This document shows, one piece after another, positions 7,103-14,602 of a stretch of 22,922 bases of DNA. Under the pieces are notes generated by a model that did not search any database, had not been told where the DNA came from, and saw nothing but the letters and a program-made list of their open reading frames with translations. Position 1 is the first letter of the stretch, and every line of letters begins with the position of its first letter. Made by a program: the position numbers and the translations under genes. Source of the DNA: Gemmatimonadota bacterium (GTDB taxonomy: Bacteria > GCA-2686955); contig NYZA01000125.1 in NCBI GenBank assembly GCA_002686955.1, positions 1 to 22,922 of the forward strand. The letters run 5' to 3'.

Positions 7103-9516
7103 TTCACCAACTCTTCGACATTCGTTCGATGATCGATCCATGCTCGACGGATCTTCTCGGGCGTCAGCGGCAGCTCGCGAAAGCGGATTCCTATCGCATT
7201 CGCGACGGCGTTGGCGATCGTGGGACCGGGGCCGTCGGTGGGAATCTCGGAAACGCTCTTTGCGCCGAAGGGACCGGCCGGCTCGAACGATCGGATCAGG
7301 ATAGTCTCGAAATGCGGCATATCGAGCGCCGTGAACTGCTTGTAGTCCCTGAAAGTGTCGTTCAGGACCCGCCCGGTGTCGTCGAAAACGAAGTGCTCGC
7401 TCAACGCGTAGCCCATCGACATTCCAGCTCCACCCTCGGTCTGTCCTTCGGCGCTCGCCGGGTGAATCGCGACGCCGCAATCGACGGCGGCGACATATTT
7501 CAGCACCCGCACGGCGCCCGTTTCGGTGTCGACCTCCACCTCGGCGAAGTCGGCCGAGAAGGGGGGGGGACATTCGAAGCTCATATGCGAGCCGTGGTCC
7601 ATGATCTGGTGCTGATCGTGCGTGTAGAAGGTCGAGAGACAGATATCGGAGAAGCTCAGCGGCGATCCCTCGGGTCTCCTCACATTCCCCTGCTCCACCC
7701 AGAGCTCGTCGGTCGAGACCGGCTCACCTCGGCTGCGCCACATCTCAGCGGCCGCCTCGATCAGTTGCCGCACCACTCCCAGGCACGACTTCTTGACCGC
7801 CATTCCAGAGATGAAGGTCGTGCTGGATGCGTAGGCGCCGGTGTCGAAGGGGGTGTGATCGGTGTCTGAGGAGTAGATCACCACCTTGTCGAGTGCCACG
7901 CAGAGTGTCTCGGCGGCGATCTGCGAGAGGATCGTGTCGGAACCGGTGCCGATGTCGGTCGCGCCTACATGCAGATTGAACGATCCGTCCTCGTTCAGCT
8001 TCACGCGGGCCGACCCCATGTCGACGCCGGGGATCCCGGAGCCGTGCATCAGGCAGCTCATGCCGATGCCGCGCTTGACCACGCCGCTCCGGTCGAGGCT
8101 CGCGCGGCGGTCCCAGCCGATCGCTTCCTGCCCGCGCTCGATGCACTCGAGTACCTCACAGGAGCGGATCTTCTGCGGCGGGCCCTCTTTGCCCTCGCCC
8201 AGTGCCTGCGCCAAGGCGTTGTCGTGCCCCGGTCCGATCACGTTCATCCGCCGGAACTCCAGCGGGTCGATGCCGAGCTTCTCGGCGAGCTCGTCCATGT
8301 GGCACTCGAGCGCCACGAAACCCTGCGGGCCGCCGTAGCCGCGGAAAGCGCCTGCTACCGGCAGGTTGGTGTAGACGGTCTTCATCAAGAAGCGATAGGC
8401 GTTGGCGCGATATAGGGGGAGCGTCTTTCCGGCGGTACAGGTCTGAACCGTCAGCGCGTGCGCCCCGTAGGCTCCCGTATTGGCGAGGACGTCTAGCTCT
8501 TGGGCGAGGATCCGCCCCTCCTTCGTCACCGCGCTTTTCCAGCGCAGGAGCTGGGGATGTCGCGTGCGCGACGAGACGATCTCTTCGGAGCGGCTGAGCA
8601 TCAAGCGGGCGGGTCGCCCCGTGCGAAGCGTGACCAGGGCCGGCAGATCTTCGAGCAGGATCTCTTGCTTGGCGCCGAAGCCGCCGCCGATCCGTGGTTT
8701 GACGACCCGAATGCGCCGCAGTGGGATCCGGAGGATCCGGGCGAGGATCCGGCGGCTGTGGAACGGGACCTGGGTCGCGACCCTGACGACGAGTCGATGG
8801 TCTTCGTCCAGCCATGTCAGTGCCACATGGGGTTCCAGGCAAGCATGATGCTGGTACGGCACCTCGTAGCTTCTCTCCAAGACAAGATCCGCCCGATCGA
8901 GCTCGGCATCGATGTCGCCGTGTGTGACGTTCATCTGCGCGGCGATATTGCGTTTCTTGTCGTAGTCGGGCAGCCCGGCGGCCTCGGGCTCGTCGTGGAT
9001 CACCGGGGCGCCGGGTTCGATCGCCCTTCGCGGATCGAATACCGGCTCGAGCAGCTCGTACTCGACATCGATCAGCTGGACCGCGCGAGCGGCCGCTCGT
9101 TCCGTCTCGGCGGCGACGCAGGCGACGCGGTCTCCCACGAAACGGACCTTGCGAGGGAAGACGAATTGATCGTAGGGGGAAGGTTCGGGGTGGCCCTGGC
9201 CAGCGGTGGTGTACGGGATCCGCGGCACGTTGCCGTGGTGGAGGATCAGCACCACTCCGGGGACCCTCTCGGCGGCACTGGTGTCGATCGACACGATGTG
9301 GGCGTGGGCGTGAGGGCTCCAGAGCAGCTTCAGATGCAGCGTTCCTTCAAGCGCGAGATCGTCGGTGTAGGTGCCCCGGCCGAGTGCGAGCTTGAGGGCG
9401 TCTACCCGACGCTCGTTCTTGCCGACCACTCTGTAGTCGTCCTGTTCCCCAACCCGATCTTCGCCCGTGTCCCAGGATTCCTCTCGCCGCTCTTGATTTC
9501 GCTCGTCGCGGCTCAC
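7099..9516 (-). CDS. molybdenum hydroxylase large (molybdopterin-binding) subunit, xanthine dehydrogenase superfamily
   Basis: This 805-residue chain binds the molybdopterin cofactor and hydroxylates a carbon next to a ring nitrogen, using water. Residues of about 28-150 form the aldehyde oxidase/xanthine dehydrogenase a/b hammerhead (YRVVGKNERRVDALKLALGR). The Mo-domain motifs are GGGFGAKQE at 277-285, AFRGYGGPQ at 390-398, DIGTGSDT at 521-528, and the catalytic Glu at 757 in GPFGAKSVSEI. In classical xanthine oxidases the third motif reads G-Q-G with a Gln near the metal; here that position is Thr. The GTG at 9516 overlaps the TGA of the Fe-S chain and is preceded by GGAGGG, so the 27-residue acidic/basic leader before the conserved region is probably real. 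It forms a complex with the FAD and [2Fe-2S] chains encoded just upstream. The substrate is unknown. Confidence 0.9.
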   Translation of the reverse strand: MSRDERNQERREESWDTGEDRVGEQDDYRVVGKNERRVDALKLALGRGTYTDDLALEGTLHLKLLWSPHAHAHIVSIDTSAAERVPGVVLILHHGNVPRIPYTTAGQGHPEPSPYDQFVFPRKVRFVGDRVACVAAETERAAARAVQLIDVEYELLEPVFDPRRAIEPGAPVIHDEPEAAGLPDYDKKRNIAAQMNVTHGDIDAELDRADLVLERSYEVPYQHHACLEPHVALTWLDEDHRLVVRVATQVPFHSRRILARILRIPLRRIRVVKPRIGGGFGAKQEILLEDLPALVTLRTGRPARLMLSRSEEIVSSRTRHPQLLRWKSAVTKEGRILAQELDVLANTGAYGAHALTVQTCTAGKTLPLYRANAYRFLMKTVYTNLPVAGAFRGYGGPQGFVALECHMDELAEKLGIDPLEFRRMNVIGPGHDNALAQALGEGKEGPPQKIRSCEVLECIERGQEAIGWDRRASLDRSGVVKRGIGMSCLMHGSGIPGVDMGSARVKLNEDGSFNLHVGATDIGTGSDTILSQIAAETLCVALDKVVIYSSDTDHTPFDTGAYASSTTFISGMAVKKSCLGVVRQLIEAAAEMWRSRGEPVSTDELWVEQGNVRRPEGSPLSFSDICLSTFYTHDQHQIMDHGSHMSFECPPPFSADFAEVEVDTETGAVRVLKYVAAVDCGVAIHPASAEGQTEGGAGMSMGYALSEHFVFDDTGRVLNDTFRDYKQFTALDMPHFETILIRSFEPAGPFGAKSVSEIPTDGPGPTIANAVANAIGIRFRELPLTPEKIRRAWIDHRTNVEELVK

Positions 9517-9980
9517 GATTCGCCCTCCATCCCGCGCGCCGCCTCGAGGACGGCGGCGACCGGCTTCACATGGCCGGTGCAGCGGCAGACGTGGCCCGCC
9601 AGATGGCGGCGGACCTCACGCTCGCTCGGGGCGGGGTTCCGATCGATCAACGCCTTAGCCGCGATCACCATGCCCGGAGTGCAGTAGCCGCACTGGATCG
9701 CGGTTCTGTCGACGAATGCCTCCTGAATCGCGTGGGGCGCCTCGAAGCTGCCGATCGACTCGATCGTCGTGATCTCGTGGCCGGCCGCCTGAGCGGCGAG
9801 CACGATGCAGCTCGGCGCTTCGCGGCCGTCGAGCATAACCGCGCAGGCACCGCAGTCCCCCGACTCGCAACCACGTTTCGTTCCAGTCAAGCCGTTCCTG
9901 CGAAGCACTTCGGTCAGGAACTCATGCGGCTCGCAATCCCACGAGACATCTCGGTCGTTTACGCGAAGCTCGATCTTCAA
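9513..9980 (-). CDS. molybdenum hydroxylase [2Fe-2S] subunit
   Basis: A 155-residue electron-transfer chain of the XdhC/CoxS type. Residues 1-75 form a plant-ferredoxin fold, with cluster ligands C38, C43 and C46 in GCESGDCGAC plus C58. Residues 76-155 carry the second cluster, with C97 and C100 in QCGYCTPGM and C132 and C134 in VCRCTGH. All eight ligands are intact and the length is typical. The start is TTG at 9980, chosen because it coincides with the first residue of the conserved domain, sits inside the TGA of the FAD gene (TTGA) and follows a strong GAGGAGGAG. It carries electrons from the Mo site to the flavin chain or an outside acceptor. Confidence 0.93.
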   Translation of the reverse strand: MKIELRVNDRDVSWDCEPHEFLTEVLRRNGLTGTKRGCESGDCGACAVMLDGREAPSCIVLAAQAAGHEITTIESIGSFEAPHAIQEAFVDRTAIQCGYCTPGMVIAAKALIDRNPAPSEREVRRHLAGHVCRCTGHVKPVAAVLEAARGMEGES

Positions 9981-10843
9981 GACAGCTCCTCCTCACCGAA
10001 GAGCACGGCCAGCGCCCGCACACCCAGAGTCGTCCCCAGATCGCGGCGGTACTCGCCGCTCGCCCAATCGTCCCCGTAGGCTTCCAGCTCGGCCGCCAGC
10101 GATGCACGGGCCTCATCTCTCCAGCCCTCCGGCCGCCGCGACAGCCAAGCGCTCGCCAGCGCTTCGGTCTTTTCGAGAAGGCGTAGAGAGTCGGCAGTTG
10201 AGCCCTGCATGTTCGCGGCCACCCTGACCCGATCGCCGCGAATCGCCACCGCGACGGTTGCCAGCGGAGCATCCACGGCGCTACGCCCCATGCGACGGAG
10301 GGCGCTCGCATCGGTCCCGTCAACGGGGATGATCACTTCCAGGAGCAGCGCGCCTTCCAAGGCGGCGCGCGCGCCGTCGCGCGTGGGATAATCGATCTCC
10401 ACTTCGCGAACCCTCTCCTCCGCTCGATCGAAGTGCGCCAGACGCAACCGTGCCCCGAGAACCGCCAGGGCTGGGGGGAGGTCTTGATCGGGGCGATCGA
10501 TCATGATCCGTCCGCCCATTGTGCTTCGATTCTGAATCGCGACATTCGCGAAGGCCAAGGCCGCTTCACGCAGGGCGGCCATTGGAGGCTCCGCCAGCCC
10601 TCGATGCTCGGCGATCCGCGCCAGCGTCGTTCCCGCGCCGATCCGCACTTCGCCTCGGTCGACCCTCAGCCGATCGATCCCGAGTCCTTGAATATCGACG
10701 ACTCGCTCCAGCGCTTCATGGCCGCGGACGTTCAGCTCGGTTCCGCCCGCGAGAATCGCGGCCTCTTCATCGGGGTGATGCAAGAGACGAAGGCACTCCT
10801 CGACGGTGGAAGGACGCTCGTAATGCTCGAGGGAGAGATACAT
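9977..10843 (-). CDS. molybdenum hydroxylase FAD-binding subunit
   Basis: A 288-residue protein of the CoxM/XdhB/YgfM type, PCMH flavin fold. FAD contacts appear as LAGGTEL at 31-37 (relatives usually LAGGTDL) and NRSTMGGRI at 105-113 (relatives usually have NxGTxGGN). The changed residues in the second motif, Ser for Gly and Arg for Asn, are somewhat unusual. A C-terminal CO_deh_flav_C-like region follows from about 190. ATG at 10843 begins exactly at the conserved N-terminus, but no good ribosome-binding site is seen upstream. It is the first gene of the four-gene hydroxylase/amidohydrolase operon, with 108 nt between it and the glycoside hydrolase stop upstream. Confidence 0.88.
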   Translation of the reverse strand: MYLSLEHYERPSTVEECLRLLHHPDEEAAILAGGTELNVRGHEALERVVDIQGLGIDRLRVDRGEVRIGAGTTLARIAEHRGLAEPPMAALREAALAFANVAIQNRSTMGGRIMIDRPDQDLPPALAVLGARLRLAHFDRAEERVREVEIDYPTRDGARAALEGALLLEVIIPVDGTDASALRRMGRSAVDAPLATVAVAIRGDRVRVAANMQGSTADSLRLLEKTEALASAWLSRRPEGWRDEARASLAAELEAYGDDWASGEYRRDLGTTLGVRALAVLFGEEELS

Positions 10844-10951
10844 TGGCGGACGGCTCGCGTGTCGGTGGGATCGGCTCGAATCGAGGGTGAGTCCCCGACA
10901 CTATACCGGCCCGCGGACCTTCCGTCCGTACAATCGCCGTCGCGACCCGGA

Positions 10952-12373
10952 TCAGTCCAGCGGCGACATCCGCCCGTTTTCCAGTGACGACCGCCACCAG
11001 CTCCGTGTGACCTCTCCGGAATGGATATCGAAGAGCATCTCGTTCGTCTCTTGCGCGAGATCGACGAGTTCGTCGTAGGGAGTGTCGGTCAGGGGATCGA
11101 CCAATCCCCAATTTCGCCAACTCTCGTCCGCACCGTGATCGTAGAAAGCATGCCACCACACGCCGACGACGAAGGGGCGGGAGGCGAATTCAGTGATCGC
11201 CCATCGGTACGACACCCCGCGCTGAGTCTGATCCGGCACACGGGGGTATGGTCTGTTGGAGTATCCAGTGTCATCACCGAGATAACTCGTCTCGGAGATG
11301 ATGATCGGCTTATCGGTGTATTGGTGTACAAGATCCATCAAACGGGGACTGCTGCCGTAGGAGTTGAACGAGAGCACGTCGCAGTATGGAGCGAGTGCCT
11401 CCACCGCCGCACCGAAGGCTCCCTGACTCAGCGACATTCGTGTGCCGAGGATCAGGTGGTCCGGATCGTACTTCTTGACTTTGGAATGCGCCACCTGACC
11501 GAAGCGATCCAGAATGCGGAAGGTGAACTCCCTAGCGTCGTCGATCTCCATGCGTAGCTCGTACACTTCGTGGAGCTCATCGAAATCGGTAATACTCCAA
11601 CCGAGTGAGTCGGCATAGATAGCGTTGAACTCCTCAGGGGCGTCGTAGACCTCCGCCATCATCGCCACCCATTGCTGCTTGCCCGGGGCATCGGAATCGA
11701 GCGCGATTATGTAGTCGGCCCAGATCTTGTGGCCCTCGTACTCGTATCGGGTCCATAGCTCATTGGCCATGTAGTAGCCAAGAAGATGTGGATCGGTGCG
11801 CACCTTCGAGATCATCCGCTCGGCCCGCAGATCGGCTGTCTCCGCCCAGTCGTCGCTCCAAACATCGGGGAAACGTTCCGAATGATATTCCTCTTCGGGT
11901 ATGAAGTGGCGGATCCCCTCATGGGCGACGAGAAATAGTGTGACGGCGTAAGGAAGCTGCATTCTCCGGTAGAGACGAGGATCGCCGTAAGTGTAGTTGT
12001 CGTTGCGAGGTCCCGATGTCGACAGATGCGCGATGCTGTTGAACGACCAGCCGAGGAGCCGCTCGCGCTGCATCTCGCCCCAGGTCCAGCGGCTGCGCCC
12101 GTAGGTAACCCTCCACGCGTCACTATTGTGCAGCTCGATCCAGCTGCTCATCACTTTGTTGACGCCTATGCCGAAGTATGCATTCCCCTCGGGCGTCCAG
12201 AACCAAGTGTGTCCTTGGTCGTCTTCGCCGATCGTGAATCGCCCGGTCACCCGGCTTTCGTCGTGAAGATCCAGAAAACCTTGATACTGATCCAAGGGAA
12301 GTGCCACGGCCGTAGCTGCGCACGCGAACATCCACGTGAGCGCCGGGAGAATCGGATGGGGGATTCGGATCAT
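10952..12373 (-). CDS. secreted clan GH-A-like glycoside hydrolase
   Basis: A 473-residue exported protein. Residues 1-25 are a signal peptide (ILPALTWMFACAATAVALP). The body looks like a TIM-barrel glycosidase: an N-terminal WFWTPEGNAYFGIGVNKV segment, an N-E pair at 204-205 in GYYMANELWT (candidate acid/base) and E361 in PIIISETSYLG (candidate nucleophile). This is the pattern of clan GH-A, somewhat resembling beta-agarase (GH50-type) openings. I cannot name the family or substrate with confidence. The frame extends to 12415, but ATG at 12373 is preceded by GAGGAC and is the first residue of the signal peptide. It stands alone between the YqeB-like gene (275-nt gap) and the hydroxylase operon (108-nt gap), on the same strand. 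Confidence 0.7.
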   Translation of the reverse strand: MIRIPHPILPALTWMFACAATAVALPLDQYQGFLDLHDESRVTGRFTIGEDDQGHTWFWTPEGNAYFGIGVNKVMSSWIELHNSDAWRVTYGRSRWTWGEMQRERLLGWSFNSIAHLSTSGPRNDNYTYGDPRLYRRMQLPYAVTLFLVAHEGIRHFIPEEEYHSERFPDVWSDDWAETADLRAERMISKVRTDPHLLGYYMANELWTRYEYEGHKIWADYIIALDSDAPGKQQWVAMMAEVYDAPEEFNAIYADSLGWSITDFDELHEVYELRMEIDDAREFTFRILDRFGQVAHSKVKKYDPDHLILGTRMSLSQGAFGAAVEALAPYCDVLSFNSYGSSPRLMDLVHQYTDKPIIISETSYLGDDTGYSNRPYPRVPDQTQRGVSYRWAITEFASRPFVVGVWWHAFYDHGADESWRNWGLVDPLTDTPYDELVDLAQETNEMLFDIHSGEVTRSWWRSSLENGRMSPLD

Positions 12374-12648
12374 CGCTCGTCCTCGATACAAGTCGCCGGG
12401 GTCCATGCAAGACAACCTGTGAACTCAGTGTGCAATCGACGTGCCAGGGGGGGCAATCCGGCGCCCGCCATGCGCAAGTGCTTGCCGGGGATACCTTTTG
12501 CATCGTCAACGACCGGCGATGATCGCTCGACCCCAGAGATCCTCGGACGCGAACTGCTCAGGATTCGATCCGGCCGGAGCCCGCGCTGTTCGAGAATCCT
12601 ACTTCTCCACTTATCCCGGGGCGCGGAGCGTCTGGATCATCTCGTTCG

Positions 12649-13467
12649 TCAATTGCAGGGGAGTGGCGACCGCTCGGGCCGGCGCGCCCCCCCGGCAAGG
12701 GCCAGCAGCGCGCCTCGTCCGATCGCCCCTGCCTTGTCGGTCCGCACTTCGAGCAAGGAGATGTCTCGCCGAGGATCGACATCTCCCACCTTGTGACCCG
12801 CGCCGACTTCGACCCCGCTGAGCTTCAACCCCCGAATCATGCCCCGCAGGCGCGATCGAAGCGCGCCTCCCTCCACCCATCCCACCACGTCGCCCGGATC
12901 GACGAAATCACCCAAGTCGAGGACCCTGCGGAAGACCCCTTCGCGAGGCGCGCGCAGGATCCTCTCCTCGCTGAAGCCGAGAACCTCCCCGGGCACGCCG
13001 CTGTGCGGCTCCGCCTCGCCGTGGGTCAATACTCGACCCAGCCTCGGTCCTCGCATCGATTCGATCACGAAATGCGCATCGCGCCCCGCAACGATCCCCG
13101 GCCCGATCGCCACGACCACGCGCGCCTCGTCGATTCGCACGGGTGGATCGATCAGCCCCCGCATCCGCGCCTCGACGAGAACATCGGGCCGCTCTCCAGC
13201 GAATGCGCACATTGCTTGGACGCACACCGCCACCCGGTTGCGAGACCAAGCGTCGAGCACCTCCCGCCGGCTCTCGCAGAGCACCCCCTCGACCCCTTCG
13301 ACGACGATCGAGCCCTTGAGGAGCGCGCTGGCGAAAGCGATGCCGTGGCGCAACGAAGTGGGCGGCGAACGATCGAGCACCACCACCCGGAAACCGGCAC
13401 GATGCAGCGTGTCGGCCACCGCGGATCCCATCTCGCCGCCGCCCCGGATCAAGACCGTTTCAGACAC
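12649..13467 (-). CDS. yqeB: YqeB/EF2563-family molybdenum hydroxylase accessory protein
   Basis: A 272-residue protein beginning with a Rossmann-like strand and glycine loop (VLIRGGGEMGSAVADTLHRAGFRVVVLD) followed by PTSLRHGIAFASAL. The middle has IDEARVVVAIGPGIVAGRD and GRVLTHGEAEPHSGVPGE, and the end has HKVGDVDPR. These match the YqeB family as I know it, which co-occurs with selenium-dependent molybdenum hydroxylases and is presumed to act in maturing or inserting a modified cofactor; its biochemistry is unproven. GTG at 13467 overlaps the aminotransferase stop by 8 nt and fits the family N-terminus. An upstream ATG-like extension inside the aminotransferase gene is rejected. yqeC and mocA/ygfJ, the usual partners, are not in the window. 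Confidence 0.82.
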   Translation of the reverse strand: MSETVLIRGGGEMGSAVADTLHRAGFRVVVLDRSPPTSLRHGIAFASALLKGSIVVEGVEGVLCESRREVLDAWSRNRVAVCVQAMCAFAGERPDVLVEARMRGLIDPPVRIDEARVVVAIGPGIVAGRDAHFVIESMRGPRLGRVLTHGEAEPHSGVPGEVLGFSEERILRAPREGVFRRVLDLGDFVDPGDVVGWVEGGALRSRLRGMIRGLKLSGVEVGAGHKVGDVDPRRDISLLEVRTDKAGAIGRGALLALAGGARRPERSPLPCN

Positions 13468-14602
13468 CGGCGTCGAGGGCCCCCCGAAGTGCGCGCCCGA
13501 CCCGGGCCACCTCATCGCGTGTGATCGATGGATAGAAAGGCAGCGTGATCGTTCGCTCCCCGATCGACTCCGCCACCGGCAGCGCCCCTGCCTCGATGCC
13601 GAAATGCTCTCTGTAGTAGGTCAGAAGATGGACAGGGAGGAAGTTGACCGCGCAACCGATTCCCCGCTCTCGGAGCGCCCGAAGCGTCGGCCCGCGGCGG
13701 CTCCGATCGACCCGTATCGAGAAGATATGGAACGCGCTCTCGCAACCTCCGGGGATACGGGGAAGCTCCACTCCCTCGATCCCGTCTATCTCCTCGATGA
13801 ACCAACCCCAGGCCCGACGGCGGCGCGCCAGAGTCTCATCGATCCGCTCGAGCTGTGGCAGCAGGAGTGCCGCCTGGATCGTGTCCATGTTGTACTTCCA
13901 GCCAAGAACATCCATGTCGTAGCCGGGGCCTGCGCCCGGGCCATCGTGGCGCATGTGCGCATCCCGGGTCATCCCGTGGAGGCGCAATCGGCGCAGCAGA
14001 TCGCGCGTGCCCTCATCGTGCACCGCGATCGCGCCTCCCTCGCCCGCGCTGAGATTCTTGGTCGCGTAAAAGGAGAAACAGGCCGCGTCGGAAAGGTGCC
14101 CGGGACGCGCTCTGTCGCGGGACCCTTCCACGCAATGGGCCGCGTCTTCGATCAGAGCCAAGGAGTGACGATCCGCGATCCGCCGGAGTGAGCGCATATC
14201 GCAGAGCACCCCGTACAGGTGGACCGCGAGAATCGCGCGCGTCGTCGGGCCGACGGCCTCCTCGACGGCGCCGGGATCGATATTCCCCGTCACCGGATCG
14301 ACATCGACGAAGACCGGCGTTGCGCCAGCGTGCAGGATTGCGTTCGGCGTTGCCATGAAAGTGAGCGGTGTCGTGATCACCTCGTCGCCGGGACCGACCT
14401 CACGGGCCAGGAGCGCCAGGTGCATCGCCGCCGTGCAGCTCGTCACACCGACCACGTGGGGCACCCCCAAGTACGAGGCGAAGCGCTCCTCGAAACGCGC
14501 CGTCATCGGCCCAGTCGTGAGGAACTTCCCGCGCAGCGCCTCGCGCAAGGAATCGAGCTCCGCCTCTCCGAGCTCGTGACGAAAGAACTCGACCCCTTTC
14601 AC
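13460..14602 (-). CDS. DegT/DnrJ/EryC1/StrS-family PLP aminotransferase
   Basis: A 380-residue fold-type I aminotransferase that transfers an amino group, usually from glutamate, to a keto-sugar nucleotide. PLP residues are visible: IEDAAH with D153 for the pyridine nitrogen, SFYATKNLSAGEGG with the Schiff-base K182, and GWKYNMDTIQAAL further on, diagnostic of the family. Length is normal. GTG at 14602 overlaps the RNase D stop as GTGA, and a purine-rich AAGAAGATGG lies ahead. Its product sugar is unknown. The closest sugar-metabolism neighbour is the phosphomannomutase gene two upstream; no 4,6-dehydratase or nucleotidyltransferase is present here. Its overlap with the YqeB-like gene means the two are translated together, although no biochemical link is known. 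Confidence 0.9.
   Translation of the reverse strand: MKGVEFFRHELGEAELDSLREALRGKFLTTGPMTARFEERFASYLGVPHVVGVTSCTAAMHLALLAREVGPGDEVITTPLTFMATPNAILHAGATPVFVDVDPVTGNIDPGAVEEAVGPTTRAILAVHLYGVLCDMRSLRRIADRHSLALIEDAAHCVEGSRDRARPGHLSDAACFSFYATKNLSAGEGGAIAVHDEGTRDLLRRLRLHGMTRDAHMRHDGPGAGPGYDMDVLGWKYNMDTIQAALLLPQLERIDETLARRRRAWGWFIEEIDGIEGVELPRIPGGCESAFHIFSIRVDRSRRGPTLRALRERGIGCAVNFLPVHLLTYYREHFGIEAGALPVAESIGERTITLPFYPSITRDEVARVGRALRGALDAGV

Noticed and set aside
12560-12600. Inverted repeat AGGATTC/GAATCCT around a GC-rich centre downstream of the yqeB-like gene
   Set aside because: Only 7 bp of perfect stem and no T-run on the minus strand, so a terminator call is not supportable.
12026-12796. Plus-strand open frame over the gap between the glycosidase and yqeB genes
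   Set aside because: No domain, no secretion signal or ribosome-binding site, and it overlaps the start of a supported gene on the other strand.
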